DNA from: an uncultured Bacteroidota bacterium
GTDB lineage: Bacteria > Bacteroidota > Bacteroidia > Flavobacteriales > Flavobacteriaceae
Reading direction: 5' to 3'
DNA length: 64,000 nucleotides
Assembly (NCBI GenBank): GCA_902595555.1
Contig: CACJQM010000002.1
Location: 124,001-188,000, forward strand
Position 1 is the first letter of the stretch, and every line of letters starts with the position of its first letter. Positions 33,613 through 44,051 of the stretch are shown here, piece after piece. A program made the translations under genes and the position numbers. The notes under the pieces were generated by a model that was not told the DNA's origin, searched no databases, and saw only the letters and a list, made by a program, of their open reading frames with translations.

Positions 33613-35082
33613 ATGGGAATTGTATTTAACCAATCATATAAAAATATAATTATTATATCAATTGCTATATTGATTGGGGCGATCAATACTTTATATTTTT
33701 ACCCTGTTTTTCTCAAAGAAGAATATTATGGTCTAGTAGTTTTTTTACTTGCTACATCAAACTTGTTGATGCCTTTAGTTGCATTTGGAAGTCAACATAC
33801 AATAATAAAATTCTACAGCTCTTATTCAAACAAAGACGAGAGAGATTCTTTTATGTCTTCAGTAATTTTTATCCCACTATTGACAATATTACCAATTACT
33901 TTTTTAGTTATAAAGTTTCATGATTTAATTGGAAATTTTTTATCTATTCAGAACCCGATTATAGAATCTTATGTTTGGGTTATATTTTTAGTTGCATTTG
34001 CCACATCATATTTTGAAGTCTTTTATTCATGGGCTAGAGTTCAGCTTAAGTCAGTTTTTGGAAATTTTTTAAAAGAAATTTTTCCAAGGCTTTCTATTTT
34101 TTCATTACTAATATGCGTCTATTTAAACATCATAACAAAGGAAGATTTTGTTTGGTGGCTAACCGGATTTTATTACTTAAGACTTTTGATTATGATGATT
34201 TATTCATTTAGTCTTTACATGCCAAAAATCAAATTCAGTTTACCGTCTAATATTAAAAGTATTCTTACATACTCTTTCTTTATTTTTCTTGCTGGATCCG
34301 CTGCAAGTATATTAATTGACATTGATAAATTCATGATTCCTCAAAAGGAGGTAATTAGTCAAACTGCTTTTTACGCTGTTGCCGTATTTATAGCTACAGT
34401 TGTTGAAATCCCTGGAAGAGCTATGTTTCAAATCATAAACCCGTTAGTTGCTAAAGCCCTTAATGAAAATGATACAAAAGAGCTAAGTAATTTATATACC
34501 AAGAGCTCAATTAATTTATTGATTATAGCAGGACTGTTTTTCTTATTAATCAATATTAATATTGATCCTTTTTATGAGTTAATGTCAAATCCATCATATG
34601 GTGATGCCATATGGGTGGTTTTAATGATTTCTTTGAGCAAGCTTATACTTATGAGTTTTGGATGTGGTCCTGCGATATTAGCAACAGCAAAATTTTATAA
34701 AATAACTCTGCCATTTTCAATTTTAATGGCTATTTCAGTATACTTCTTAAATGATGTTCTCATTGATATTTATAGTATTAATGGTGCAGCACTTTCTACT
34801 TTATTGGTTGTTTCAATATTTACTTTTGTTAAAATTATTTATATAAAATTTAAGCTTAGTATAAGCCCCTATTCAGTTCACTCGTTAAAAGTATTATTAA
34901 TTATTTGTGCTATTTATTTTTTATTTGAATTCATATCATTTAGCCTTTCAAATATTCTTGAAATTTTCATAAACACTTTATTAATTGCTGCTATTTATTC
35001 GTTTTTAATTTATAAATCAAAATCGTCTGAAGCGATTAATGGTTTTATAAAAAATTTACTTAAAGGAAAACTTAGGCTTTAA
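33613..35082 (+). CDS. Wzx-type oligosaccharide flippase
   Basis: A 489-residue membrane protein with about 12-14 helices, beginning MGIVFNQSYKNIIIISIAILIG. It belongs to the MOP/Wzx polysaccharide biosynthesis superfamily, which moves lipid-linked oligosaccharides across the inner membrane. It closes the plus-strand glycan operon. The last 27 bases overlap the end of the convergent uvrA gene. Confidence 0.9.
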   Translation: MGIVFNQSYKNIIIISIAILIGAINTLYFYPVFLKEEYYGLVVFLLATSNLLMPLVAFGSQHTIIKFYSSYSNKDERDSFMSSVIFIPLLTILPITFLVIKFHDLIGNFLSIQNPIIESYVWVIFLVAFATSYFEVFYSWARVQLKSVFGNFLKEIFPRLSIFSLLICVYLNIITKEDFVWWLTGFYYLRLLIMMIYSFSLYMPKIKFSLPSNIKSILTYSFFIFLAGSAASILIDIDKFMIPQKEVISQTAFYAVAVFIATVVEIPGRAMFQIINPLVAKALNENDTKELSNLYTKSSINLLIIAGLFFLLININIDPFYELMSNPSYGDAIWVVLMISLSKLILMSFGCGPAILATAKFYKITLPFSILMAISVYFLNDVLIDIYSINGAALSTLLVVSIFTFVKIIYIKFKLSISPYSVHSLKVLLIICAIYFLFEFISFSLSNILEIFINTLLIAAIYSFLIYKSKSSEAINGFIKNLLKGKLRL

Positions 35083-37833
35083 AAATTTTGACAATAAAGA
35101 GTTTTTATCCTTAACTAATTGTTCAGGTGTTCCAGTGAAAACAACCTCACCCCCCTTATCTCCACCATAGGGGCCTAAATCTATGATGTGATCTGAGGAC
35201 TTAATCAAGTCAATGTTGTGTTCAACAACAATTATAGAGTGCCCAAATTCAATTAAATAATTAAATGATTTTAAAAGTTTTTTAATATCATGAAAATGTA
35301 AGCCAGTTGTGGGTTCATCAAAAATAAACAAAGTATTTTCTTTATTTTTTCCTTTCAATAAAAATGAGGCTAATTTAATTCTTTGAGCCTCTCCACCCGA
35401 AAGTGTTGATGATGATTGACCTACATTAACATAACCCATGCCTACATCAATTAAACATTTTAATTTAGATGCTATTTTATTTTGATTATTTGATAAAAAG
35501 AAGGCGTATGCATTATCAATTGTCATCGTTAAAATATCATCAATATTCTTGTCCATATATTCAACTTGTAAAACTGGCTTTTTAAATCTTTTTCCTTTAC
35601 AAGATTCACACTTTAACTTAATATCAGACATGAATTGCATTTCAATTTTTATCTCTCCTTCTCCTTTACATTCATCACATCTGCCACCATCGACATTGAA
35701 TGAGAAATGTTTTGGCTTTAATGAAAATTGCTTAGCAGTTTTTTGTAATGAGAAAAGGTTTCTTATGTCATCATAGGCTTTAATATAAGTGGCTGGGTTG
35801 GATCTTGAAGATGTACCAATTGGGTTTTGATCGATATATTCTATCGAATCAATTTTATCTAAATTACCTCCAATCTTATCAAATTCGCCAGGCTTTTCCT
35901 TGAAGATACCTTTTTCTTTAAGTAGTGCTGGGTAAAGTATTTCTTTTACTAAAGTTGTTTTCCCACTTCCAGAAATTCCAGTAATACAAACCAGTGAATT
36001 TAATGGTATCTCTACATTAATGTTCTTTAAATTATTTTCTCTACACCCTTTTAAATATATCTTGCTTTTAGATTTTCTCCTATTTTGTGGTATCTCAATA
36101 AGATTATTCTTATTTAAGTATTCTGCAGTTAAAGACTTTGTCTCAACTATTTTTTCTAGTGAGCCTTGCGCAATAATCTCACCTCCCTTTGAACCTGCTC
36201 CAGGGCCTAAATCAATTATTTGATCAGCTGACCTAATAATATCCTCATCATGTTCAACAACTATAACGGAATTACCTAACTGTTTTAGATTCTTTAAAAT
36301 TTTTATAAGCTTGGTTGTGTCCTCTGGGTGAAGACCAACGCTTGGTTCGTCTAAAACATAAATCGATCCAACAAGTGCGCTACCAAGGGAGGTAGCCAAA
36401 TTAATTCTTTGTGTTTCTCCACCAGAAAGAGTATTTGACTTTCTATTTAATGTTAAATAAGAAAGACCAACATCGCACAAAAAGCTTAGTCTGTTTACAA
36501 TTTCCTTTATAATTCTTTTGCTTTTTTTAATCTCATTACTGTTTAACTTAAGTTGTGTAAAAAAATCTAAGTTTTTCTCTATAGATTTATCAACTAAATC
36601 AAAAATAGATGTGTCGTTTATTTTAACATATTCTGCCTCTTTTCTTAATCTTTTTCCTTTACAATCGCTGCATTTTGTTCTTCCTCTGTATCTTGAAAGC
36701 ATAACTCTATTTTGAATCTTATACATTTTCTTTTCAAGCTTACTGAAAAAATAATTTATTCCTTTAAAGTGTTCATTTCCATCCCAAACTAACGCTTGCT
36801 CTTCATTGGTTAATTTATAATATGGACGATGGATAGGGAAATCAAACAGGTGGGCATTCTTAACTAATAGTTGTTTATATTTTTTTAACTTCTGACCACG
36901 CCAGGGTGCAATACAATCATCATACACAGATAAACCTTTATTGGGTATAACTAAATCCGGATCTATGCCCATGATGTCTCCATACCCCCCACATGTTGGA
37001 CATGCACCAAATGGATTATTAAAGCTGAATAAATATTCATTTGGTTCTATAAAATCTATACCGTCTTTTTGAAACTTCTTTGAAAAAAAATGATACTTAT
37101 TGTCTTTTAAAGTTTTAATGTACAGTTCGTTATTGCCATGAAAAAATGCATTCTCAACTGAGTCAATAATTCTATTTAAATAATCTTCATCTTTATTATA
37201 AATAGACCTGTCTATTATTAAGTAAAATGGCTTATCAATTTTGTTTTCACTTGCATCTAAAATATTTATTGTCTCACCATCATATTCAATTCTTGCATAA
37301 CCCTGATCAAAATAAAATTGAAAAAAATCTTTTATCTCAATGTTATCGGGGACTTCGAGTTTGGATAGAATCAAAAACTTATCAGAAATTTTAAATGACT
37401 GTATTAGGTTGACAACAGAATCAACAGAATCTTTTGTCACTTTTTTATTTGAAATTGGAGAATATGTAACGCCTATTCTAGAAAATAAAAGCTTAATATA
37501 ATCGTATATCTCTGAACTTGTCCCTACTGTTGATCTTGGGTTTGAGTTGTTGACTTTTTGCTCAATAGCAATAGCAGGTGATAACCCTTCTATTTTTTTT
37601 ACCTTAGGTTTATTAAGCTTACCTAAAAACTGTCGTGTATAAGATGATAGACTCTCAATGAATCTTCTTTGGCCTTCAGCATAAATTGTGTCAAATGCTA
37701 AACTTGATTTTCCAGAACCGGATAAACCAGTTACAACTATTAGTTTTTTTTTTGGAATCTTAAGGCTAATATTTTTAAGATTGTGCATTTCTGCACCTTC
37801 AATAACAATAGATTTATTTTTCTTTTCTATCAT
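35056..37833 (-). CDS. uvrA: Excinuclease ABC subunit UvrA
   Basis: A 925-residue protein with both ABC ATPase halves. The first Walker A is GLSGSGKSS and the second GISGSGKTT; signature motifs are LSGGETQRI and LSGGEAQRI. Zinc-finger cysteine pairs are visible in CPTCGG, CSDCKG, CDECKG and CESCKG. It is the damage sensor of nucleotide-excision repair, acting with UvrB on DNA. Length is normal. It is the last gene of the long minus-strand block from sprE and is two bases after envC. Confidence 0.98.
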   Translation of the reverse strand: MIEKKNKSIVIEGAEMHNLKNISLKIPKKKLIVVTGLSGSGKSSLAFDTIYAEGQRRFIESLSSYTRQFLGKLNKPKVKKIEGLSPAIAIEQKVNNSNPRSTVGTSSEIYDYIKLLFSRIGVTYSPISNKKVTKDSVDSVVNLIQSFKISDKFLILSKLEVPDNIEIKDFFQFYFDQGYARIEYDGETINILDASENKIDKPFYLIIDRSIYNKDEDYLNRIIDSVENAFFHGNNELYIKTLKDNKYHFFSKKFQKDGIDFIEPNEYLFSFNNPFGACPTCGGYGDIMGIDPDLVIPNKGLSVYDDCIAPWRGQKLKKYKQLLVKNAHLFDFPIHRPYYKLTNEEQALVWDGNEHFKGINYFFSKLEKKMYKIQNRVMLSRYRGRTKCSDCKGKRLRKEAEYVKINDTSIFDLVDKSIEKNLDFFTQLKLNSNEIKKSKRIIKEIVNRLSFLCDVGLSYLTLNRKSNTLSGGETQRINLATSLGSALVGSIYVLDEPSVGLHPEDTTKLIKILKNLKQLGNSVIVVEHDEDIIRSADQIIDLGPGAGSKGGEIIAQGSLEKIVETKSLTAEYLNKNNLIEIPQNRRKSKSKIYLKGCRENNLKNINVEIPLNSLVCITGISGSGKTTLVKEILYPALLKEKGIFKEKPGEFDKIGGNLDKIDSIEYIDQNPIGTSSRSNPATYIKAYDDIRNLFSLQKTAKQFSLKPKHFSFNVDGGRCDECKGEGEIKIEMQFMSDIKLKCESCKGKRFKKPVLQVEYMDKNIDDILTMTIDNAYAFFLSNNQNKIASKLKCLIDVGMGYVNVGQSSSTLSGGEAQRIKLASFLLKGKNKENTLFIFDEPTTGLHFHDIKKLLKSFNYLIEFGHSIIVVEHNIDLIKSSDHIIDLGPYGGDKGGEVVFTGTPEQLVKDKNSLLSKFLKPKFSFK

Positions 37834-37834
37834 A

Positions 37835-39040
37835 TTATTTTGCTATCCATAAATAAGGATCTAAAGCTTTAGTGTTTTCAAAAATACTAAACTGTAAAGT
37901 AGTTTTTGATTCATCATTATCAAATGTGATTCCAATTGTTTGCAGAGCATTAATTTTTTGTCCTTTTTCAACGTATACATTTGCAAGATTTTTATATGCT
38001 GTAATGTAATTACCATGTTGGATTAATACTGTAAGATTGCTAGATTTAAATTTTAAAACTGAAAGGACTACTCCATTAAAAACAGATCTAACATTTGCAT
38101 TTTTAGTAGTTGCAATTACGATACCATTGCTTTTTATTTTTGTTGTTCTAACGACTGGATGCGGTTGTAATCCAAACCTTTGAATAATTACCCCTCTCTC
38201 AACTGGCCATGGTAAATTTCCTTTATTAGACAAGAAGTTTTTAGCAGTTAATTTTGCCTCGGGCGTCAATGTAAAAACATTATCACTTGTATTTTTATTA
38301 GACTCCTTTATAGCTTCTTTAATTAATCTTTCTATTTCTTTATCTAATTGGTTTGAAAGTTTTTGTTTTTTATCAATCTCATTTTTATAGCTTTTCTCTT
38401 TTCTTTTAAGCCCTTTTATTAAATTACTTTGTATAGTTTTTTCTTTACTTAATTTTTTTTCCTCAAGCTTGTTTTCATTCAATAACTTCTCCTTGCTTGA
38501 TATATTTTTATTAATGGTATCGTTGATCGATTTTATTGTTACAATATTAGATTCTATTTTATTTGCATAACTACGTCTATTATCAGAGTATTGGTTCATA
38601 TATTGAGTTCGCTTTAAAGCTTGTAAAAAGTTTTCAGAGGATAAAAGGAACATAAGTCTACTCTGTTTCAACCGGCTTTTATATGAGTTATATATCATTT
38701 TAGAATAATCACTTTTAGCTTTCATAACATCAATTTCCAACTCATTCAGCTTTTCTTTATTATTTGAAATCCTAGTTGTTAAAAGATTAATTTGTTCGTT
38801 TGTTATTTTTATTAAATCTTGATTTCTATTAATTTTTATTGAGATGTTTTCCAGATCACCATACGCCATTTTTGTTTGCTTATTATTATCAATTAATAGT
38901 CCGTTTATTTGTTTAATTTCTTTTTTTAATTGAATTCTTTTATTCTCTAATTCTTTAATCTTTGAATTTTGAGCATATGAACTAGGGCTAACTACAAATA
39001 AATAAATTAACGGAATTAATATTTTTACTTTATAACTCAA
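37835..39040 (-). CDS. EnvC-like murein hydrolase activator with degenerate LytM domain
   Basis: A 401-residue exported protein (signal PLIYLFVVSPSSYAQ). A long coiled-coil (about residues 25-240) is followed by a C-terminal M23/LytM-type domain. The zinc ligands of active M23 peptidases are missing: where Hx3D is expected it has SNGIVIA, and where HxH is expected it has LQFSIFE. That matches EnvC-type activators, which switch on amidases and do not cut peptidoglycan themselves. It overlaps the end of the DUF4292 gene by 4 bases and is next to uvrA. Confidence 0.87.
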   Translation of the reverse strand: MSYKVKILIPLIYLFVVSPSSYAQNSKIKELENKRIQLKKEIKQINGLLIDNNKQTKMAYGDLENISIKINRNQDLIKITNEQINLLTTRISNNKEKLNELEIDVMKAKSDYSKMIYNSYKSRLKQSRLMFLLSSENFLQALKRTQYMNQYSDNRRSYANKIESNIVTIKSINDTINKNISSKEKLLNENKLEEKKLSKEKTIQSNLIKGLKRKEKSYKNEIDKKQKLSNQLDKEIERLIKEAIKESNKNTSDNVFTLTPEAKLTAKNFLSNKGNLPWPVERGVIIQRFGLQPHPVVRTTKIKSNGIVIATTKNANVRSVFNGVVLSVLKFKSSNLTVLIQHGNYITAYKNLANVYVEKGQKINALQTIGITFDNDESKTTLQFSIFENTKALDPYLWIAK

Positions 39041-39816
39041 AGTTTGATTTTTTTATAATTATTAGGAATTTTAAAAGGAAACGATAATTCATTATTGATT
39101 TCACTAGATTGATTTGAGATTGTCAATTTAATTAAATTTTTACCATCATTTATTATTATCCCTACTAAGCGTGGTAAGTCAAAGCTGTTTAGCTTTTGGA
39201 ATGAGTTATAATATATTTTTAAATATCTATTTAATTTTGATTGGGTAATTTCCTGGCTTAGTAGCTTATTTGATTGGGGGTCAAAAGTCATGTTATAAAT
39301 TACATTTTCTTTTTCGATGCTGTAGATTAACATGTTTTTCTCATTTTGATATATTTTAAAAATTTCTTTATTTGATAAATCAAGAATTGGATTTCCTAAA
39401 AGCAAATTTTCTATTTCGTTAAAACCTAAGTCAATGCCAAGCTTATTGTATATGTCTTCATAATTTACATCAAAAAATGTTCTATCAAATTTTTGGTAAC
39501 CAGAGATTTTATTTTGATCAATTAATGCTTTAAAAATTGGTAAAAACAGGCTTCCGGAGATTAAAATTTTCTCATTTTTTTTAAAACGAAAATTTAAGTC
39601 AAAACCATAATTATCATTATTGTACTCAAGATTTGAATTACCAGATAAAAACAAATTTGTGAAGTCAATATAGTTTAAGTCTTTGATTTTAATATTGCTG
39701 TCTGTGAGAGTTTTTTTTATTTCAGAATTTATATTTGGCTGGGGGAATTGGATTTTGTTTTTTTTTGATCCACACCCTAAGACTAAAAACAACAGTATAA
39801 AAACAGACAGCCTCAT
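39037..39816 (-). CDS. DUF4292 family lipoprotein
   Basis: A 259-residue lipoprotein (signal ILLFLVLGCGSKK, Cys about 15) with a beta-rich body typical of DUF4292, a LolA-like fold family in Bacteroidota. The start is taken at the ATG at 39816 because the longer frame would put the lipobox 22 residues too far in. It lies between dut and envC in a neighbourhood (dut, DUF4292, M23-like, uvrA) that looks conserved in Flavobacteriia from memory. Possibly an envelope assembly or lipoprotein-trafficking protein; function unproven. Confidence 0.85.
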   Translation of the reverse strand: MRLSVFILLFLVLGCGSKKNKIQFPQPNINSEIKKTLTDSNIKIKDLNYIDFTNLFLSGNSNLEYNNDNYGFDLNFRFKKNEKILISGSLFLPIFKALIDQNKISGYQKFDRTFFDVNYEDIYNKLGIDLGFNEIENLLLGNPILDLSNKEIFKIYQNEKNMLIYSIEKENVIYNMTFDPQSNKLLSQEITQSKLNRYLKIYYNSFQKLNSFDLPRLVGIIINDGKNLIKLTISNQSSEINNELSFPFKIPNNYKKIKL

Positions 39817-39829
39817 AATAAACAAGTTA

Positions 39830-40264
39830 TTAATTTGTGCCAGTACTTCCAAAGCCACCTTCTCCGCGTGATGAAGAGTCAATATGGTTTACATTTTCCC
39901 AATGAATATTTTCATGTTTTGAAAATACTAATTGTGCTATTCGTTCTCCAGATTTAACCTCATAATCAACAGTTGAATGATTGATTAGTATTACTCCAAT
40001 CTCTCCTCTGTAATCAGAATCAATTGTGCCCGGAGAGTTTAAAACGGTTATTCCTTTTTTTAATGCTAAACCACTTCTTGGTCTAACTTGAGCCTCATAA
40101 CCACGTGGTATTTTAATATATATCCCTGTAGGTATAAGTTTGTATTCACCTGGTGCAATATTTTCAGTTTTTTCTAAATAAGATCGTAAATCCATTCCCG
40201 CTGACTGATCAGTTTGATATTCTGGATTTGGGTTATTGGACTTATTAATTATTTCAACATGCAT
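39830..40264 (-). CDS. dut: Deoxyuridine triphosphatase
   Basis: A 144-residue trimeric dUTPase with all five motifs: AGMDLRS (1), PRSGLALK (2), GTIDSDYRGEI with the catalytic Asp (3), GERIAQLV (4) and the P-loop-like RGEGGFGSTG (5). It hydrolyses dUTP to dUMP and pyrophosphate, preventing uracil incorporation and feeding dTMP synthesis. It starts 9 bases after atpG in the same direction, so it is probably transcribed with the ATP synthase genes. Confidence 0.97.
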   Translation of the reverse strand: MHVEIINKSNNPNPEYQTDQSAGMDLRSYLEKTENIAPGEYKLIPTGIYIKIPRGYEAQVRPRSGLALKKGITVLNSPGTIDSDYRGEIGVILINHSTVDYEVKSGERIAQLVFSKHENIHWENVNHIDSSSRGEGGFGSTGTN

Positions 40265-40273
40265 TAAGCAAAT

Positions 40274-41134
40274 TTAGCCTTTTAGAGCTTCTGCTCCTGA
40301 AACAATTTCCAAAATTTCATTTGTAATAGCTGCTTGCCTAGCCTTATTGTATGTGAGTACGAGTTCTTCTTTTAATTCAGTGGCATTATCGGTAGCCTTA
40401 TGCATAGCTGTCATTCTAGCACCATGCTCACTTGCAAAGGAGTCTCTTAAAGCTTTAAAAAGTTGAATCTTTAAAGACTTTGGAACAAGTTCGCTAACAA
40501 TCTGCTCCATTGATGGTTCAAAAATATAGTTCTGAAACGTTTCAGTTTCAGAATCATTAACAATTGGTAAAAACTGCTCCGACTTTACTATTTGATTTGC
40601 AGCGTTTTTAAAACTATTGTAGATCAATAGAACATGATCATATTTTTCATCAGCAAAATCATTGATTATTTGATCAACAATTAGACTAGAATTTTCATAT
40701 GATAAATCATCAAAAATTTCATCATTATTTTGAATTATATCTTCTGTTTTTGACAGAACATCATTGGCTTTTTTGCCAATAACAATAAAACTAAACTGAG
40801 CGTTTGAAAATTCCTTTTGTGATTTAAGTGCTTTTGCTTGTTTAACAATATTAGAGTTAAATGCGCCGCAAAAACCTCTATTGGATGCAATGGCAACAAC
40901 TAAAACTTTTTTAACAGGTCTAACAGTTGATAAATATGAAATATTTGAACTAGAAATAACGCCTGAAAAACTAGACATAAGCTCATTTAATTTTTCAGAG
41001 TATGGCTTCATCGCGGTTATTGCGTCTTGTGCTTTTTTTAATTTTGCAGCTGAAACCATTTTAATTGCACTTGTTATCTTCATGGTTGAAGTAACAGATG
41101 AAATTCTATTCCTTATTTCTTTTAAGTTAGCCAT
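40274..41134 (-). CDS. atpG: ATP synthase gamma subunit
   Basis: A 286-residue gamma subunit of F1. The N-terminus NLKEIRNRISSVTSTMKITSAIKMVSAAKLKKAQ and the C-terminal ARMTAMHKATDNATELKEELVLTYNKARQAAITNEILEIVSGAEAL are the family's conserved central coiled-coil stalk (shown here in fragments). It rotates inside the alpha3beta3 head to couple proton flow to ATP synthesis. It is the last atp gene of the cluster; atpD and atpC are not in the window. Confidence 0.97.
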   Translation of the reverse strand: MANLKEIRNRISSVTSTMKITSAIKMVSAAKLKKAQDAITAMKPYSEKLNELMSSFSGVISSSNISYLSTVRPVKKVLVVAIASNRGFCGAFNSNIVKQAKALKSQKEFSNAQFSFIVIGKKANDVLSKTEDIIQNNDEIFDDLSYENSSLIVDQIINDFADEKYDHVLLIYNSFKNAANQIVKSEQFLPIVNDSETETFQNYIFEPSMEQIVSELVPKSLKIQLFKALRDSFASEHGARMTAMHKATDNATELKEELVLTYNKARQAAITNEILEIVSGAEALKG

Positions 41135-41138
41135 TCAG

Positions 41139-42716
41139 TTATTCGTAAGATGATGTTAACTCCGATGCAACTTTTTCCAATGTTGAAGTTATCTCATCAG
41201 TTAATTTACCTTCCTTAATTTGACTTAAAATTTTCTTGTGTTTTAAATTGAGTAACTCTATGAATTTCTTTTCAAAATCTTTTACTTTTTCCACGGGTAC
41301 AGCTTTTAATAAATCTTTAGATCCTAGGTAAATTATAGAAACTTGGTCTTCAACCTTGAATGGATCATTTTGAGCTTGCTTTAAAATTTCTACATTCCTT
41401 TTACCTTTTTCAATAACTCCTAAAGTAACAGCATCTAAATCTGATCCGAACTTAGCAAAGGCTTCTAACTCTCTAAATTGTGCTTGATCTAACTTCAAAG
41501 TTCCTGCAACTTTTTTCATAGATTTTATTTGAGCTGAACCTCCAACCCTTGATACAGAAATACCAACATTAATTGCAGGGCGTACACCAGAATTGAATAA
41601 ATCTGACTCTAAGAATATTTGACCATCGGTAATAGAAATAACATTAGTTGGAATATATGCTGAAACGTCTCCAGCCTGTGTTTCAATAATAGGAAGTGAC
41701 GTTAATGATCCACCACCTTTAACAATTGGCTTTAGCTCTTCAGGCAGGTCGTTCATGTTTTTTGCAATACCATCATCATTTATGACCTTTGCAGCTCTTT
41801 CTAGTAATCTTGAATGTAAATAAAATACGTCTCCAGGATAAGCCTCACGTCCTGGTGGTCTTCTTAACAATAATGATACTTCTCTGTATGCTACAGCTTG
41901 TTTAGATAAGTCATCATATATAATTAGAGCTGGTCTTCCAGTGTCTCTAAAAAATTCACCAATAGATGCGCCAGCAAAGGGAGCATATACCTGCATTGGA
42001 GCTGGATCAGAAGCATTAGCCGCAACAATTGTAGTGTAATCAAGAGCGCCTTTTTCTTCTAAAACTTTAGCAATCGCAGCAACAGTTGATGCTTTTTGAC
42101 CTATAGCAACATATATACAATAAACAGGCTCACCTGCATCAAAAAATTCTTTTTGATTTAAAATTGTATCAATACAAACTGTTGTCTTTCCAGTTTGTCT
42201 ATCTCCAATTACTAATTCTCTCTGACCTCTACCAATTGGAATCATAGCATCAATAGATTTTATACCTGTTTGAAGAGGCTCATTAACTGGTTGCCTATAT
42301 ATAACACCTGGTGCTTTTCTCTCAAGTGGCATTTCATACAATTTACCTTCAATTTTGCCTTTTCCATCTATTGGCTGTCCTAGTGTATTTACTACCCTTC
42401 CAACAACACCTTCACCTACATTGATTGAGGCAATTCTGTTTGTTCTTTTAACGGTATCACCTTCTTTAATTTCCTTTGATGGGCCCAGCAATACTACTCC
42501 TACATTGTCTTCCTCAAGGTTTAGAACTATTCCTTCCATTCCATTGTCAAACTCAACAAGTTCACCATATTGGACGTTTGAAAGACCATATACTCTTGCA
42601 ATACCATCTCCAACTTGTAGAACTGTACCTACCTCATCTAGTGATGGTCCAACTTTTGATCCGGTTAATTGATTTCTTATAATTGCTGATATTTCAGCGG
42701 GCTTAATATTTGCCAT
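41139..42716 (-). CDS. atpA: ATP synthase alpha subunit
   Basis: A 525-residue alpha subunit. It has a non-catalytic P-loop in [16 protein letters not shown], the GRGQREL region and the conserved [17 protein letters not shown] near the C-terminal domain. It binds nucleotide without hydrolysis and forms the head with beta. The gene lies between atpH and atpG with 3-4 base gaps. The sequence is complete and full length. Confidence 0.98.
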   Translation of the reverse strand: MANIKPAEISAIIRNQLTGSKVGPSLDEVGTVLQVGDGIARVYGLSNVQYGELVEFDNGMEGIVLNLEEDNVGVVLLGPSKEIKEGDTVKRTNRIASINVGEGVVGRVVNTLGQPIDGKGKIEGKLYEMPLERKAPGVIYRQPVNEPLQTGIKSIDAMIPIGRGQRELVIGDRQTGKTTVCIDTILNQKEFFDAGEPVYCIYVAIGQKASTVAAIAKVLEEKGALDYTTIVAANASDPAPMQVYAPFAGASIGEFFRDTGRPALIIYDDLSKQAVAYREVSLLLRRPPGREAYPGDVFYLHSRLLERAAKVINDDGIAKNMNDLPEELKPIVKGGGSLTSLPIIETQAGDVSAYIPTNVISITDGQIFLESDLFNSGVRPAINVGISVSRVGGSAQIKSMKKVAGTLKLDQAQFRELEAFAKFGSDLDAVTLGVIEKGKRNVEILKQAQNDPFKVEDQVSIIYLGSKDLLKAVPVEKVKDFEKKFIELLNLKHKKILSQIKEGKLTDEITSTLEKVASELTSSYE

Positions 42717-42719
42717 AAT

Positions 42720-43268
42720 TTATTGTATTGATATGTTTAAAAATTCCTGTTCTAATTTTTTTAACTGATCTTTAAGACTAGCATTGTATTGTAAATCTCC
42801 TACCCTTAAAACAAATCCACCAACGATGTTTTCATCAATATGATTTGTAAGATTTACATTTTTGGATGTTAGTTGTTTAACTTTATTTTCTATTTCTTTT
42901 AACTTATTAGATTCAACTTGAGAAGCTGTTGTTAAAATAACTTCTTGGTTACCAACATGGTCATTATATAAAACTGTAAAACTTTTGGAGACGTCGTCAA
43001 ATAGATCTATTCTCCTGTTATTCATTAATAGTTTTATAAGGCTTTTACTTAGATCACAAAGGCTTTTGAAAATTTCATTTAATGTAGCAAGTTTATCGCT
43101 GTCCTTAATAACTTTACTGTCAATGAAAAGCTTTAGCTCTTCAGAGTCATCAAATGTCTTATTTACAGATGACATATCATTAAAGATTGTTTCAAGCTTA
43201 TTCTTGTCATCATTACAAGATAATAACAATGCTTTTGCGTATCTAAATGCTACCCTATTATAATTCAT
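42720..43268 (-). CDS. atpH: ATP synthase delta subunit
   Basis: A 182-residue delta (OSCP-like) subunit starting MNYNRVAFRYAKALL, the conserved N-terminal RYAKAL pattern. The C-terminal end has HIDENIVGGFVLRVGDLQYNASLKDQLKKL. It connects the peripheral stalk to the F1 head. Its start overlaps atpF by four bases. Confidence 0.95.
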   Translation of the reverse strand: MNYNRVAFRYAKALLLSCNDDKNKLETIFNDMSSVNKTFDDSEELKLFIDSKVIKDSDKLATLNEIFKSLCDLSKSLIKLLMNNRRIDLFDDVSKSFTVLYNDHVGNQEVILTTASQVESNKLKEIENKVKQLTSKNVNLTNHIDENIVGGFVLRVGDLQYNASLKDQLKKLEQEFLNISIQ

Positions 43269-43765
43269 TTAAGTTTTACGTCCTTTAGTAGTTCATCAAC
43301 AATTTTCATTTGCTTCTCATTGTCCGAAAGCTTATCATTTAAAAGCTTTTCAGCAATCTCAATCGAGAGACTGGCAACTTGTTTTTTAATTTCTGATACA
43401 GCAGCATTTTTTTCATTTCTGATTGCTTCATTAGCACTTTCAATGATTTTTCCTGCTTCCTTTTTGGCCTCGTCTTTAGATTCACTAATTATTGTGTTCT
43501 TTAAGTCTCTAGCTTCTTTTAAAATTGAATCTCTTTCAATTCTAGCTTGTTTCATGATTTCTTCATTATCAGCTTGTAATGATTGCATCTCTTCTCTTGC
43601 TTTTTCAGCAGATTCAAGAGCATCTTTAATTCCTTCCTCTCTTTCATTAATTGTATCCAAAATTGGCTTCCAAGCAAATTTTTTCAACAAAAAAATCAAG
43701 GACAAGAAAATTAAAGAGTGCCAAAAAAATAGCCCAATTGAAAATTCTTCTAGTAATTTTTCCAT
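43265..43765 (-). CDS. atpF: ATP synthase b subunit
   Basis: A 166-residue subunit: one N-terminal membrane helix (SIGLFFWHSLIFLSLIFLL) followed by a long polar coiled coil (about residues 30-150) rich in Glu and Lys. It is the peripheral stalk that holds F1 against rotation. It lies 55 bases after atpE and overlaps atpH by four bases. Confidence 0.95.
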   Translation of the reverse strand: MEKLLEEFSIGLFFWHSLIFLSLIFLLKKFAWKPILDTINEREEGIKDALESAEKAREEMQSLQADNEEIMKQARIERDSILKEARDLKNTIISESKDEAKKEAGKIIESANEAIRNEKNAAVSEIKKQVASLSIEIAEKLLNDKLSDNEKQMKIVDELLKDVKLK

Positions 43766-43820
43766 AATAAATAAAATTAGAATTACTCCAATTTTTTTGA
43801 AGTAAGACTGTTAATTAAGT

Positions 43821-44030
<210 letters not shown>

Positions 44031-44051
44031 TTAGTTTAACATAATTTAATT

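Noticed and set aside
33613-35082. Possibility that the flippase gene is a MATE drug exporter
   Set aside because: It is directly linked to two glycosyltransferases and has the Wzx-like beginning, so glycan export is preferred.
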